Of a DNA stretch of 64,000 nt, positions 8,931 to 18,163 are shown piece by piece (the stretch's first letter is position 1; every line of letters begins with the position of its first letter). Position numbers and translations under genes: made by a program. The notes beneath the pieces were generated by a model. The model saw only the letters and a program-made list of their open reading frames with translations, was not told the DNA's origin and did not search any database. The stretch lies in contig JAJEAA010000020.1 of the NCBI GenBank assembly GCA_022824365.1, forward strand, positions 124,001-188,000, given 5' to 3'. Source of the DNA: Anaerolineae bacterium. GTDB taxonomy: Bacteria; Chloroflexota; Anaerolineae; Aggregatilineales; Phototrophicaceae.

Positions 8931-9593
8931 ATGTTGGATACCACATCTCTAAGCGAGAAAATCGAGACGCAGCTCAAGCAAGAGATCATATCCGGCGATC
9001 TGAGTCCCGGGCAGCGTCTCACCATCGATGACATCGCCAGTCGCTTGCAGGTCAGCGCCATGCCGGTTCGTGATGCCGTGCGGCGTCTGGATGGCTTGGG
9101 CTTCTTGAAGGTGGAGCCCCGCCGCGGCGTCTATGTGGAGGACTTTGACCAGACGCGCTTCAAGCACACGATGGAGGTGAGGATCGCTCTGGAGTGCCTG
9201 GCGGTTGAGTTTGCCGCCGCGCGCATCCCGGACCAGGAAATTCAACGCGCCATGGGCCAGTATCGGAATGGTCATCAGCACTTCGTCCAAACAGGCGATT
9301 TGTCGATGCTCGCCGAGTGCGATAATCTCTTGCATGATCTGATTATCAGTTACGCCGAGAACCCTTTGCTGGTCAATATTATCCGGCAATTGCAGGATCT
9401 GATCATCTGGGCGCATCACATCGTGGCGAAGGTGCGTCCTGATGCGCTGATCGACGCGCTTCCCGAGCATCTGGAGATTCTCGATTGCTTGCTGAAGCGC
9501 GATGTCCCAGCCACGCAATCCGCCTTGCGCAGTCATCTGCTCGGCACCATGCGCCGCACCCTGGACGCTTGGGACCGCAAGCTCGAATCATAG
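8931..9593 (+). CDS. GntR family transcriptional regulator (FadR/FCD type)
   Basis: A 220-residue regulator. Residues 5-75 form the winged helix: LKQEIISGDLSPGQRL, TIDDIASRLQVSAMPVRDAVRRL as helix-turn-helix, and the wing FLKVEPRRGVYVEDF. The rest is an all-helical FCD-type ligand domain with regularly spaced His/Asp/Glu residues (VRIALECLAVEFAA, ECDNLLHDLII). It is divergent from the D-amino-acid oxidase operon and precedes the sugar ABC importer, so either could be its target. A promoter with a palindromic operator lies 55 bases upstream. Such regulators usually repress and respond to small carboxylates or sugar acids; the ligand is unknown. Confidence 0.9.
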   Translation: MLDTTSLSEKIETQLKQEIISGDLSPGQRLTIDDIASRLQVSAMPVRDAVRRLDGLGFLKVEPRRGVYVEDFDQTRFKHTMEVRIALECLAVEFAAARIPDQEIQRAMGQYRNGHQHFVQTGDLSMLAECDNLLHDLIISYAENPLLVNIIRQLQDLIIWAHHIVAKVRPDALIDALPEHLEILDCLLKRDVPATQSALRSHLLGTMRRTLDAWDRKLES

Positions 9594-9664
9594 CGCTTTA
9601 CGCTTTTCGCCAAATGCCAGGAAGAGAGAGGGGGGATATATTGAAACAACGTCAGGAGCGGGAT

Positions 9665-9682
9665 TATCTGCCCGGGCAGATA
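9665..9682. promoter_or_regulatory. 18-bp perfect palindrome upstream of sugar importer
   Basis: TATCTGCCC is directly followed by its reverse complement GGGCAGATA, with no loop and no T-run, so it is more likely a protein-binding site than a terminator. It lies 50 bases before the start of the binding-protein gene and may be an operator for that operon. Confidence 0.45.
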
Positions 9683-9732
9683 GTTGACGCGCAGGTCCGA
9701 TTGTTCCGACAAGTATCATGGAGAACCAAAAA

Positions 9733-11048
9733 ATGAGTAAGAAAATCAACATGAGCCGGCGTGATTTCCTCCGTATGGCCGGCATGAGTTCGCTGGCGTC
9801 GGCTCGGTGCTCGCCCAGGACGACCAGGAAGTCACCATCTTTTTCTGGGATGGTCCGCCATTGATCGGCATCCGCGAGAAGGCGCTGGCGCCCTTTGACG
9901 ATGCCTATCCGGGTTGCAAGCTCAATTTCACTTCGGTGCCGGGCGGTCCTAATCAGGGCTACAACGACAAGCTTTTCACCAGCCTGGCCGCCGGCATCCC
10001 GCCCGATGTCTTCATCATCGAGATCGGCTTGCTGCCGCAGTTTTTGAAGGACGATCTGCTGCTTGACCTCAAGCCCTACGTGGACGCCGATGACTACGAC
10101 CTGAGCCAATTCCCCGATCTCGCCATTGAAGCCTACACGCATGAGGGCGGCATCTATGGCATGCCCGACAACGTCGCTTCGATCGCCATCTATTACAATC
10201 AGGATATGTTCGAAGAAGCCGGCGCCATGCCGCCGACCGCGCAATGGGACGACGAAAGCTGGACGGTCGACGACTTCTTCAACTCTTGCGAGAAGTTGAC
10301 CAAGGTCGATGCCAACGGCAATACGACGCAGTGGGCTTGTGATGTCACCGGCTGGGACAAGGTCTGGCAGACCTGGGTGCGCATCTTCGGCGGGCAGTTG
10401 GTCGATGATCCCTTCTTCCCCACCGAGTGCACGCTGAACGAGCCGGGCGCTGTCGAGGGCTTGCAGTTCTACGCTGACCTGCGCTGGGAGTACGGCTTCG
10501 CGCCACGTCCGGAAGCCATGGCGGAGATGGGCACCAATGCCCTGATGCAGACGGGCCGCCTGGGTATGTTCTATAGCGGCAGTTGGAGCTTCCCCAGCTA
10601 TCGTGAGACGGACTTCAACATTGCGCTTGGTCACTATCCGTCCGGTCCTGGCGGGCGCGCGAATTACGTCTATTACTACCCGTTGGTGGTGCCAAAGACG
10701 ACGCAAGTGCCGGAGTGCGCCTGGAATCTGCTGAAATTCTTCAATGGTCCGGCGATGGAAACGATCATCCGTGAAGGCGGCTTGCAAGGCACGTCCTTCG
10801 CCGAGCAGGAGAAGTGGTTCGTCACCGATCCGCTGCCGCCAGCCAACAAGCATGTCATGCTGGACGCGGCCCGGCATTTCGTCGCGCCCGACCCCCTGTT
10901 GACGAACTTCGGCGAGATCACGCAGATCATGCAGGCGCAAATTGACCTGTTGCTGATCGGCGAAGAGCGCGATGCCAAGGTTGTCTGCGACGAGATCGTG
11001 CGCCAGGTCAATCCGCTGATAGCTGAAGGTCAATGGCGGACGGGCTAG
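9733..11048 (+). CDS. sugar ABC transporter substrate-binding protein, frameshifted in the signal peptide
   Basis: An extracellular solute-binding protein (family 1), about 435 residues if the frame is restored. From the ATG at 9733 the sequence begins with a twin-arginine-like MSKKINMSRRDFLRMAGMSSL. At about 9795 the frame is lost: one extra G would give SLGVGSVLAQDDQ, joining the main frame, which is then open to 11048 (VTIFFWDGPP..., YGMPDNVASIAIYYNQDMF, QTGRLGMFYSGSW). Without the missing base the only in-frame start is a GTG at 9807, which would make a cytoplasmic protein with no signal. This is either a sequencing error at the G run or a real inactivating mutation. The two permease genes follow. 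Confidence 0.85.
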
Positions 11049-11073
11049 ACTGGAACTTTCCGCGTAATTCTGT

Positions 11074-11097
11074 AGGGGCGATCCATCGGGTCGCCCT
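11074..11097. repeat. REP-like hairpin between binding-protein and permease genes
   Basis: GTAGGGGCGA...TCGCCCT: a short GC-rich inverted repeat (GGGCGA/TCGCCC) of the family dispersed throughout this window. It lies 25 bases after the binding-protein stop and 25 before the permease start. It could act as an mRNA stabiliser or attenuator. Confidence 0.7.
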
Positions 11098-11121
11098 CAA
11101 TCTGGAGTCACCGCTAGACCA

Positions 11122-12069
11122 ATGAGCCTCGCGCAATTCGTCAAAAACCAAGGCGGGTTCGTCAACGTCAACATCGGCTACAAGCGCGGCGAAACCGTGC
11201 TGGCTTGGGCGATGATTTCCCCATGGGTAGCCGGCTTCCTGCTCTTGACTGCCTTCCCCATGATCGCTTCGCTGGCGCTTTCCTTCTACAAGTGGAATAT
11301 CATTTCAGCGCCGGTTTATGTCGGCTTGGCGAATTATCACAAGCTGTTTTTCACCGACCCGCTGCCGATGCACTCGCTGAAGATCACGGTGATTTTCTCG
11401 CTGGCCTCCATCCCGTTGAATATCGTCTTCGGTCTCGTGATCGCGATGCTGCTGAACACGAATATCCGGGGCCTGGCCGTCTTCCGCACCATCTACTACC
11501 TGCCGGCGATTCTGTCTGGCGTGGCGGTGGCCATCCTCTGGCAGTGGATCTTCTCCTCGGATTTTGGCTTGCTCAATACGGCGCTGCGCGTCTTCGGCAT
11601 TGAAGGTCCGGCTTGGCTGGGCAGCAAGATCTGGGTGCTGCCCGCTTTTGTCATCATGCGGCTTTGGAGCGTCGGCGGCGGCATGATCATTTATCTGGCG
11701 GGCTTGCAGGCCATACCGACCGACCTGTATGAGGCCGCCGAGATCGATGGCGCGAACTGGTATCAGCGCATCTTCCGCATCACTCTGCCCATGTTGAGCC
11801 CGACCATCTTCTTCCAACTCATCACCGGCGTCATCTTCACTATGCAGATTTTCACCGAGACCTTCATCATGACCAATGGCGGGCCCGCCAATGCCTCGCT
11901 CTTTTATTTGCTTTACCTCTATCGCCAAGCTTTCCAGAACTTCAAGATGGGTTATGCCTCGGCGCTGGCTTGGGTCTTTTTCATCGCCATTTTGCTGCTG
12001 ACGCTGATCCTCTTCGCGACCGCCAAGTTCTGGGTCTATTACGAAGGAGAATCGGAGGGGGACGACTGA
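11122..12069 (+). CDS. sugar ABC transporter permease (MalF/UgpA type)
   Basis: A 315-residue inner-membrane permease with six predicted membrane helices (first WAMISPWVAGFLLLTAFPMI, last ALAWVFFIAILLLTLILF). The cytoplasmic EAA loop that contacts the ATPase is EAAEIDGANWYQRIFRITLPML. It is the first of two permeases of a carbohydrate importer. The stop codon overlaps the next start (TGATG), so the pair is translationally coupled. No cognate ATPase gene is present nearby, so a shared ATPase of the MsmK/UgpC type elsewhere in the genome is likely. Confidence 0.93.
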   Translation: MSLAQFVKNQGGFVNVNIGYKRGETVLAWAMISPWVAGFLLLTAFPMIASLALSFYKWNIISAPVYVGLANYHKLFFTDPLPMHSLKITVIFSLASIPLNIVFGLVIAMLLNTNIRGLAVFRTIYYLPAILSGVAVAILWQWIFSSDFGLLNTALRVFGIEGPAWLGSKIWVLPAFVIMRLWSVGGGMIIYLAGLQAIPTDLYEAAEIDGANWYQRIFRITLPMLSPTIFFQLITGVIFTMQIFTETFIMTNGGPANASLFYLLYLYRQAFQNFKMGYASALAWVFFIAILLLTLILFATAKFWVYYEGESEGDD

Positions 12070-12917
12070 TGAGCAGCAAGGGCGTCGGCTTGAGCGCGCG
12101 GCAGATCATCAGCAAGCTCTTTGTCTATTTGATTCTGGCTCTTGGCTCTATCGTGGTTCTGCTGCCCCTGCAGTGGATGATCTCGACCTCGCTGAAGCCG
12201 CTCTCGCATGTTTTCCGTTTCCCGCCCGAGTTCTGGCCGCAGAAAATCGTCTGGGAGAATTACCCCAACGCGCTGACGCAATTGCCTTTTGATCTCTATT
12301 TCTTCAATACGATGTTTATTGTCATTCTCTGCCTGCTCGGCGAGTTGATCGTCTCGTCCCTCGTCGCCTACGCCTTTTCCCGTTTGCGCTGGCGTGGGCG
12401 GAACGCGCTCTTCATCGTGGTGCTGGCGACTATGATGCTGCCGCGGCAAGTCACGCTGATTCCCGAATTTATCGTCTTCAGACACCTGGGCATGATCGAT
12501 ACCTTTTGGCCTCTGATTTTGCCCTCCTGGTTCGGCAATCCCTTCTATATCTTCTTGCTGCGGCAATACTTCCTGACGCATTCGCGGGAACTGGACCAAG
12601 CGGCGGTGATTGACGGCTGCTCGCGCTTCGGCGTCTTTTGGCGCATCACGCTGCCAATGTCCAAGCCGGTGCTGGGCGCAGTGGCGATTTTCTCTTTCCA
12701 GTTTCATTGGAATGATTTTTTCCGTCCGCTCATCTTCCTGCTGGATCAGGACAAATATACGCTTGCCTTGGGCTTGCGCTTCTTCCAAGGTACCTACGGC
12801 ACCGAATGGAATTCGCTGATGGCGGTATCGCTGGTGGTGATGCTGCCGCTGATCATCGTCTTCTTCTTCGCGCAGAAGCACTTCATTCAGGGCGTCGTTT
12901 TCACCGGTTACAAATAG
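12069..12917 (+). CDS. carbohydrate ABC transporter permease (MalG/UgpE type)
   Basis: A 282-residue second permease of the importer. Six hydrophobic helices begin with LFVYLILALGSIVVLLPL. The EAA loop is present in the slightly altered form DQAAVIDGCSRFGVFWRITLPM, and the typical KPVLGAVAIFSFQFHWNDFF and C-terminal FIQGVVFTGYK are visible. The ATG at 12069 overlaps the previous stop and has GGAGGGGG about seven bases upstream; a longer reading frame from 11970 lies within the first permease and lacks membrane character, so it was trimmed. Confidence 0.92.
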   Translation: MSSKGVGLSARQIISKLFVYLILALGSIVVLLPLQWMISTSLKPLSHVFRFPPEFWPQKIVWENYPNALTQLPFDLYFFNTMFIVILCLLGELIVSSLVAYAFSRLRWRGRNALFIVVLATMMLPRQVTLIPEFIVFRHLGMIDTFWPLILPSWFGNPFYIFLLRQYFLTHSRELDQAAVIDGCSRFGVFWRITLPMSKPVLGAVAIFSFQFHWNDFFRPLIFLLDQDKYTLALGLRFFQGTYGTEWNSLMAVSLVVMLPLIIVFFFAQKHFIQGVVFTGYK

Positions 12918-13000
12918 CGGACTAAAGCTTCATAGTTCCGCTAGAAACGGAGGGGAAAGTTTCAATGTATCGAATGCGCGCGTCAAGAGACCGGCGCGGA

Positions 13001-13159
13001 CTAATCCAATTTCTTGCGCTTTTTATCGCCTTTGCTCGGCTTGGAGTCGTCTTTTGGTTTTTTGCCGGGGATCGTGGTGCGTATGTGGCGGATGCCTTTG
13101 GAACTCACTTCATACTCTACGATGGGCGTATTAGAAGTGATCGTATAGTTTCGCTTCAT
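13001..13159 (-). CDS. small basic protein, second gene of the DUF6941-like cassette (copy A)
   Basis: A 52-residue ORF on the minus strand with an excellent ribosome-binding site (AAAGGAG eleven bases before the ATG). It starts MKRNYTITSNTPIVEYEV and ends in a highly charged Lys-rich tail (KKPKDDSKPSKGDKKRKK). It lies 24 bases downstream of the nonsense-mutated DUF6941-like gene, the same arrangement as the 62-residue gene at 18164 behind the intact copy. Similarity between the two small proteins is weak, mostly size, position and a hydrophilic C-terminus. Function unknown. An overlapping plus-strand ORF was rejected. Confidence 0.55.
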   Translation of the reverse strand: MKRNYTITSNTPIVEYEVSSKGIRHIRTTIPGKKPKDDSKPSKGDKKRKKLD

Positions 13160-13183
13160 GGCAAGGACTCCTTTCTCTCGTTT

Positions 13184-13606
13184 CTATTGTACAGTTTTGC
13201 GCAAGAAGATGGTATTCCGCGATACTAAACTCCACTCGCCAAATTCTTGAACATCTATATGTACTTCGTACAGACCGTCTCCAACAAATGTCAGGTCAAC
13301 GAGATGAAAAATAGTCAGACTGCTCGTCGAGCCAAGGAGATCAACTGCAAAGTGCCATTCCGCCAAGATATGATTGTCTCCGGGCGCAAGTACGCGCAAT
13401 ACAGCAGGATATCGACTCTGATCCATCTTCGATTCAGAGAATCAATAAGAAACAAGGGTCACCGGGGGATTCAATGTCACCTGGACGGGAGGAGGACTCG
13501 CTATTTGTATTCCCAGAGCAGTGTCCATAAATACGCGCTCAAGCGTAACCGTACCATCATCATGCCTTTCAAGATCATTGCAGAGGACTGACCATCCAAG
13601 TCTCAT
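13184..13606 (-). pseudogene. DUF6941-like gene interrupted by an in-frame TGA (copy A)
   Basis: From an ATG at 13606 the frame encodes MRLGWSVLCNDLERHDDG..., collinear with the intact paralogue at 17727 (MRHDWTLLCADAQTQDSG...). At codon 55 (13442-13444) TGA stands where the paralogue has Trp (VSY-stop versus VSHW). The same frame then continues uninterrupted for 85 codons with clear similarity (VLRVLAPG..., LTFVGDGLYEVHI versus LQFVGEGTYEYHV). A single TGG to TGA change therefore truncates an otherwise full-length gene of about 140 codons. It is probably a recent pseudogene; readthrough or a sequencing error is possible. Confidence 0.85.
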
Positions 13607-13736
13607 TTAGCCTCGCTTTCAGTCGAGAGTCTTAACAGTTAAGTTTTGCGCGCAAGCATATCTAGCCCAAGGGGGCTAATCAATTGCGAATACTCCGATA
13701 CCGGTGGAGTCTAGTAGAAAGGGTCACAGAGACGCC

Positions 13737-15668
13737 ATGCAAACCAAGCCGAAGTATCAAAAACTATACCCGCTCGCGCATGATGCCGTCAGTTGGAATG
13801 ACGGCTTCTGGGGCAGGCTCCATCAGCTCTGCCGCGATACCGTGCTGCCGAGCATGCGCCGGGCGCTTGACGAGCCGGATAACGGCGCTGTCTTCAGCAA
13901 CTTCTATGTTGCCGCCGGCTTGCAGGCGGGCGAGCGCAAAGGCACGATGTGGAGCGATGGCGATTGCTACAAATGGATGGAGGCGATGTCCCACATGTAC
14001 GGCGCCGCCAAAGAGGCTGCCATCATCGACGAATTGGACGAGCTCATTGATGTGATCGCCCAGGCGCAAGAAGACGATGGTTATATCAGCACGGCGATGC
14101 AACTGAGCGATGACAAGGAGTACTGGACCAATCACCGCGATCATGAACTCTACAATATGGGGCACTTGCTGACGGCCGCCTCGGTCCATCATCGCATCAC
14201 GGGCAAAGACAACTTCCTCCAAATCGCCATCAAGCAAGCCGATTATCTCTACGATCTCTTCATGCCGCGCCCGCCGGAACTGGCGCATTTCGGCTTTAAT
14301 CCTTCCAATACCATGGGCGCGATCGATCTCTATCGCGCCACCGGTGATGCCCGCTATCTCGAACTGGCTGCTTGCTTCGTCGACATGCGCGGCTCGCAGC
14401 CCGGCGGCGGCGATCAAAATCAGGCGATGGTGCCCTTGCGCGAGGAGACGCGGGCGGTCGGCCATGCGGTGACAGCCGGCTATCTCTACTGCGGCGCGAC
14501 CGATGTCGTGGCCGAGACGGGCGATGAAGAACTGCTGGCGGGCTTGCTGCGCATCTGGGACAACGCCATCCACAGCAAGATGTACATCACCGGCGGCACC
14601 TCAGCCCAGCATCATGGCGCTTCCGAGCGGCCCGAGTTCGGCGGCAGCGCCACGGACGTGCACGAAGCCTTTGGCTATGAGTATTCTCTGCCCAACGCCA
14701 CCGCCTACAACGAAACCTGCGCCAATATCGCCAATGCCATGTGGAATTGGCGCCTGCTCAACTTGTCTGGCGATGCTAAATATACGGATATCGTCGAGCT
14801 TGTGCTCTACAACAGCATGCTCTCGTCGATGAGCTTGGACGGCATCACCTTCTGCTATACCAATCCGCTGCGCTGGTATGGCGCGGATCATCCTCTGCTC
14901 AGCCAGGATGCCTACGAACGCTGGTATATCTCGCGCTGTTATTGCTGCCCGACCAATACCGCGCGCGCCATCGCCCTGTTGCACAACTGGTTCTACAGCG
15001 CGTCGGACAAGGGTTTGTGGATACACCTTTACGGCAGCAACAGCGTCAATACCGCGCTGCCCGACGGCTCAGCTATCACGCTGACGCAGCAAACGGACTA
15101 CCCCTGGGACGACGCGATTCGCATCACCATTGGCGCGGCGCCGGCGAAGGAAGTGTCTTTAATGCTGCGAATCCCCGGCTGGGCGGACGCTGCGTCCTTG
15201 CGCATCAACGGCGAAGCGAGCGACCTGCCGCTAACCCCGGGGACTTACGCGGAAGTGAGGCGGGCTTGGCGGGCCGGAGACGTGATCGAGCTGCGCCTGC
15301 CGCTGCGTCCCCGCGTCATCAAGGCCCACCCCAAAGCGGAGGAGATTCGCAATCATGTCGCCATCATGCGCGGGCCCATCGTATATTGTCTGGAAGGGGT
15401 TGACCTGCCGGAAGGCGTTTCGATTCTCGATGTTTACGCGCCGGATGGCATGCGCCTGGAAGCGAGCATGGAGAGCGAGTTGCTGGGCGGCGTGATGACG
15501 ATCAAGGCGGCCGCGCTCCGCCGCTACGAGGCGAACGGCTCCACAGCGCTCTACCAGGAAGCGGGCAATGAGAGAGAAGAGCCGCTCGATATCAGGCTCG
15601 TCCCGTATTATGCCTGGAACAATCGCGGCATCAGCGAGATGACCGTCTGGCTGCCGCGCCGCTTCTAG
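13737..15668 (+). CDS. glycoside hydrolase family 127 (beta-L-arabinofuranosidase-like)
   Basis: A 643-residue (alpha/alpha)6-barrel glycosidase. The zinc-thiolate active site of GH127 is recognisable: YNETCANIANAMWNW supplies the Glu and first Cys, and RCYCCPTNTARA supplies the paired cysteines, one of which is the nucleophile in the characterised beta-L-arabinofuranosidase HypBA1. The N-terminal DGFWGRL and HELYNMGHLL are also typical. No signal peptide is seen, so it acts in the cytoplasm, probably on oligosaccharides brought in by the sugar ABC importer upstream. The start at 13737 is preferred over 13704 because homologues begin near there; the ribosome-binding site is weak. Confidence 0.9.
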   Translation: MQTKPKYQKLYPLAHDAVSWNDGFWGRLHQLCRDTVLPSMRRALDEPDNGAVFSNFYVAAGLQAGERKGTMWSDGDCYKWMEAMSHMYGAAKEAAIIDELDELIDVIAQAQEDDGYISTAMQLSDDKEYWTNHRDHELYNMGHLLTAASVHHRITGKDNFLQIAIKQADYLYDLFMPRPPELAHFGFNPSNTMGAIDLYRATGDARYLELAACFVDMRGSQPGGGDQNQAMVPLREETRAVGHAVTAGYLYCGATDVVAETGDEELLAGLLRIWDNAIHSKMYITGGTSAQHHGASERPEFGGSATDVHEAFGYEYSLPNATAYNETCANIANAMWNWRLLNLSGDAKYTDIVELVLYNSMLSSMSLDGITFCYTNPLRWYGADHPLLSQDAYERWYISRCYCCPTNTARAIALLHNWFYSASDKGLWIHLYGSNSVNTALPDGSAITLTQQTDYPWDDAIRITIGAAPAKEVSLMLRIPGWADAASLRINGEASDLPLTPGTYAEVRRAWRAGDVIELRLPLRPRVIKAHPKAEEIRNHVAIMRGPIVYCLEGVDLPEGVSILDVYAPDGMRLEASMESELLGGVMTIKAAALRRYEANGSTALYQEAGNEREEPLDIRLVPYYAWNNRGISEMTVWLPRRF

Positions 15669-15685
15669 TCCAGAAGTTTGGAATT

Positions 15686-15710
15686 GTAGGGGCGATGCTT
15701 GTGTCGCCCG
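15686..15710. repeat. REP-like hairpin after GH127 gene
   Basis: TTGTAGGGGCGA...TCGCCCG, the same dispersed inverted repeat as at 11074 and 25357, with a degenerate loop. It lies 18 bases past the GH127 stop and could assist 3'-end formation. There is no U-tract of a canonical terminator. Confidence 0.65.
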
Positions 15711-15858
15711 CCCGCATATTTCATAAGACACAGCCGCCAGCCTCCGCGCGTTGGATTATCCAGACCAAATGGGGCTTTTACGCTTGCCGCAAAGTCAGTA
15801 TGGTAAATAAGGAGTCTCGAAATTAGCAAAGGAGAGCGTCGCTTCATTCGTCCCGCTT

Positions 15859-17628
15859 ATGGCAAAAATCGCGCTAGACAGTTCTCTTTTTAAGAATGCT
15901 GCGCCAAAAAGCTCCATCCTGCGCAGTTTTACCTTTCTCTACAAATATCGTCATATCGCCCTCAGCGCTTACGTGCTCGCCATGCTCACCAACAGCTTGG
16001 CGGTGCTCATCCCGCAGACCATCCGCTGGATCGTCGATGCCGGCATTGTCCAGCAGGACATGCAAATCCTGCTGGCTTCGCTGCTCGGGTTGCTGCTGCT
16101 TAGCCTGGTCAAAGGACCCATCGACTTCTTGCTGGGCCGCTGGTCCGAAGTCGCTTCTCAAGGCGTCGCCTACGATATCCGCAACGCCATCTACGACAAG
16201 CTGAGTTCGCTTTCCTTCTCCTACCATGACCGCGCCCAAACCGGTCAGTTGCTGGCGCGCTCAATCTCCGATGTGGAGCGGATCCGCTTCTTGACCGGCC
16301 GCGCCATCCTCCGCCTCTTCCAGCATTCGACCCTGATGCTGCTGACCTTTGTCGCGCTCCTGTTGATGAATTCGCGCCTGGCGCTGCTTTCGATGCTGCT
16401 TGTGCCGCTTATGGGCTACGTCGCCTTTCGTCTCGGAAGCATCTATCGCCCCTTGTCGCTGGACTTGCAGCATCAACTGGCGGAGATGACAACTGTGTTG
16501 GAGCAAAATCTCCGCGGCGCCAAGATCGTCAAAGCCTTCGCCCAGGAAGAGGCCGAGGTCGAGCGCTTTGACGCGCAAAACGGCAAGTGGTTCAACCTGG
16601 CGGAAACGCAGGTCAAAGTGACGACGCAGCATATCCCGCTGCTCGACTTCATCGCCAGCTTGAGCACGGTCGTCATTATCTGGCTGGGCGGACGCTTCGT
16701 GATCGAAAACAGCTTGACCATCGGCGAACTGGTCGCCTTCACCACCTACCTCGGCCAATTGATTTCGCCGGTGCGCCGCCTGGGTGTGATCATCCCGGCG
16801 GTGGCCATGGCTTCGGCCGCCGGCGAGCGCGTCTACACCATCCTCGACGCCCAATCGGAAGTGACAGACGCGCCGGGCGCTTTCGAACTGCCGCCGATAC
16901 AGGGGCGCGTGCGCTTCGAAGATGTCTCCTTCTCCTACTTTGGGCAACGCCAGGTTTTGAATCAGCTCAGCTTCGAGGCCGAAGTTGGCGAGGTGATCGC
17001 CCTGCTGGGCGCGACCGGCTCCGGCAAATCCACCATCATCAACTTGATCCCGCGTTTTTACGATGTTACGGGCGGGCGCATCTTTGTCGATGGCTACGAC
17101 CTGCGCGATGTGACGCTCAATTCCCTGCGCGACCAGATTGGCATTGTCTTGCAGGAGACTGTGCTATTCGCCGCCAGCATTCGCGAGAATATTGCTTTCG
17201 GCTTGGAAGCGGTCAGCGATGCTGAGGTCATCGAGGCGGCGAAAGCGGCGCAGGCGCATGATTTCATCATGGAGATGCCGGCTGGCTACGACACCGAAGT
17301 TGGCGAACGCGGCGTCACCCTCTCCGGCGGACAGAAGCAGCGCATCGCCATCGCCCGCGCCTTGCTGAAAGACCCGCGCATTCTGCTGCTGGATGACGCC
17401 ACCTCGAGCGTCGATACCGAAACCGAGCGGCTGATACAGTTGGCGCTGGAACGGCTGATGGTCGGGCGGACCTCCTTCATCATCGCGCAGCGCCTGAGCA
17501 CCGTGCGTATGGCGGACAAGGTGCTTGTCCTGCAAGGCGGACGCATCGCCGCGGCCGGCACGCACGACGAGTTGCTGCGTTCCTCCGGGCTCTACGCCGA
17601 AATCTACTATCGAAACCTGCGGGAGTAA
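15859..17628 (+). CDS. ABC exporter half-transporter with degenerate ATP site (partner 1)
   Basis: A 589-residue membrane-ATPase fusion: six membrane helices in residues 30-310, then a nucleotide-binding domain. Walker A is GATGSGKS (residues 384-391) and the signature LSGGQKQRIAIARA is canonical. The Walker B catalytic Glu is replaced by Asp (LLLDDATSS) and the H-loop His by Gln (IIAQRLS). These changes mark the degenerate half of heterodimeric exporters such as TM287/288 or BmrCD. The other half is the gene at 18507. No good ribosome-binding site is seen: AAAGGAG is 22 bases upstream. Likely exports drugs, lipids or peptides. Confidence 0.92.
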   Translation: MAKIALDSSLFKNAAPKSSILRSFTFLYKYRHIALSAYVLAMLTNSLAVLIPQTIRWIVDAGIVQQDMQILLASLLGLLLLSLVKGPIDFLLGRWSEVASQGVAYDIRNAIYDKLSSLSFSYHDRAQTGQLLARSISDVERIRFLTGRAILRLFQHSTLMLLTFVALLLMNSRLALLSMLLVPLMGYVAFRLGSIYRPLSLDLQHQLAEMTTVLEQNLRGAKIVKAFAQEEAEVERFDAQNGKWFNLAETQVKVTTQHIPLLDFIASLSTVVIIWLGGRFVIENSLTIGELVAFTTYLGQLISPVRRLGVIIPAVAMASAAGERVYTILDAQSEVTDAPGAFELPPIQGRVRFEDVSFSYFGQRQVLNQLSFEAEVGEVIALLGATGSGKSTIINLIPRFYDVTGGRIFVDGYDLRDVTLNSLRDQIGIVLQETVLFAASIRENIAFGLEAVSDAEVIEAAKAAQAHDFIMEMPAGYDTEVGERGVTLSGGQKQRIAIARALLKDPRILLLDDATSSVDTETERLIQLALERLMVGRTSFIIAQRLSTVRMADKVLVLQGGRIAAAGTHDELLRSSGLYAEIYYRNLRE

Positions 17629-17726
17629 GATTCTAATGTGCGATATCGCGGTCCGCCTGGCGCGACAACCACTTGCCAAGATAAAATATACGTTATCGAA
17701 AGCAAAGCCTATATGGTCAAATGCTC

Positions 17727-18140
17727 ATGCGCCACGACTGGACATTGCTTTGCGCCGATGCGCAAACTCAAGACTCAGGCGCGATAGGATTGGGCAATGT
17801 GTTTTCCACCCTAGAGGTCTACAGCCCTTTTGGCGCGCTGGAGCAGGCGGAAACTGTGATCTTTGACCCGCCGGCTTTGTTGGTGTCTCATTGGACGGCT
17901 GAGTTTGACGCCGACCGCCGTGTACATTCCGCTACCGTACAGATGTTAGCGCCTGGCGGTGAGCAAGTCTTGTGGAGCAAGGATGTTGAGTTAGACTTTC
18001 GGCAGCAATCATCCCATCTTATGGTGCTTATCATGCAGGACTTGCAGTTTGTTGGCGAAGGAACCTATGAGTATCATGTCGTAATAGAAGAGTTTGCCGC
18101 AATCGGTGAATGGGGGCGAGCCTGTCTCACCATCAGCTGA
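17727..18140 (+). CDS. DUF6941-like protein (copy B, intact)
   Basis: About 137 residues, soluble, mostly predicted beta-strand, with no signal or membrane segment. The ATG at 17727 is chosen over 17721 by alignment with copy A at 13606, which starts at the same residue. Shared blocks include the N-terminal W..LC.D, PPALLVSHW, VQMLAPGG and LQFVGEGTYEYHV. The layout resembles DUF6941 proteins, which have no known function; the assignment is from memory of the family and is tentative. It sits between the two halves of an ABC exporter, followed by a small gene 23 bases on. Confidence 0.65.
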   Translation: MRHDWTLLCADAQTQDSGAIGLGNVFSTLEVYSPFGALEQAETVIFDPPALLVSHWTAEFDADRRVHSATVQMLAPGGEQVLWSKDVELDFRQQSSHLMVLIMQDLQFVGEGTYEYHVVIEEFAAIGEWGRACLTIS

Positions 18141-18163
18141 TTGGGGGGAGGAGCCAAGATATC

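Noticed and set aside
9588-11033. Long minus-strand ORF of 481 codons
   Set aside because: Antisense to the sugar-binding protein. Its composition is that of a complementary frame of a GC-rich gene and no motif is seen.
12965-13228. Plus-strand ORF of 87 codons
   Set aside because: It lies opposite the minus-strand DUF6941-like cassette, which has a strong ribosome-binding site and a homologous copy at 17727-18352.
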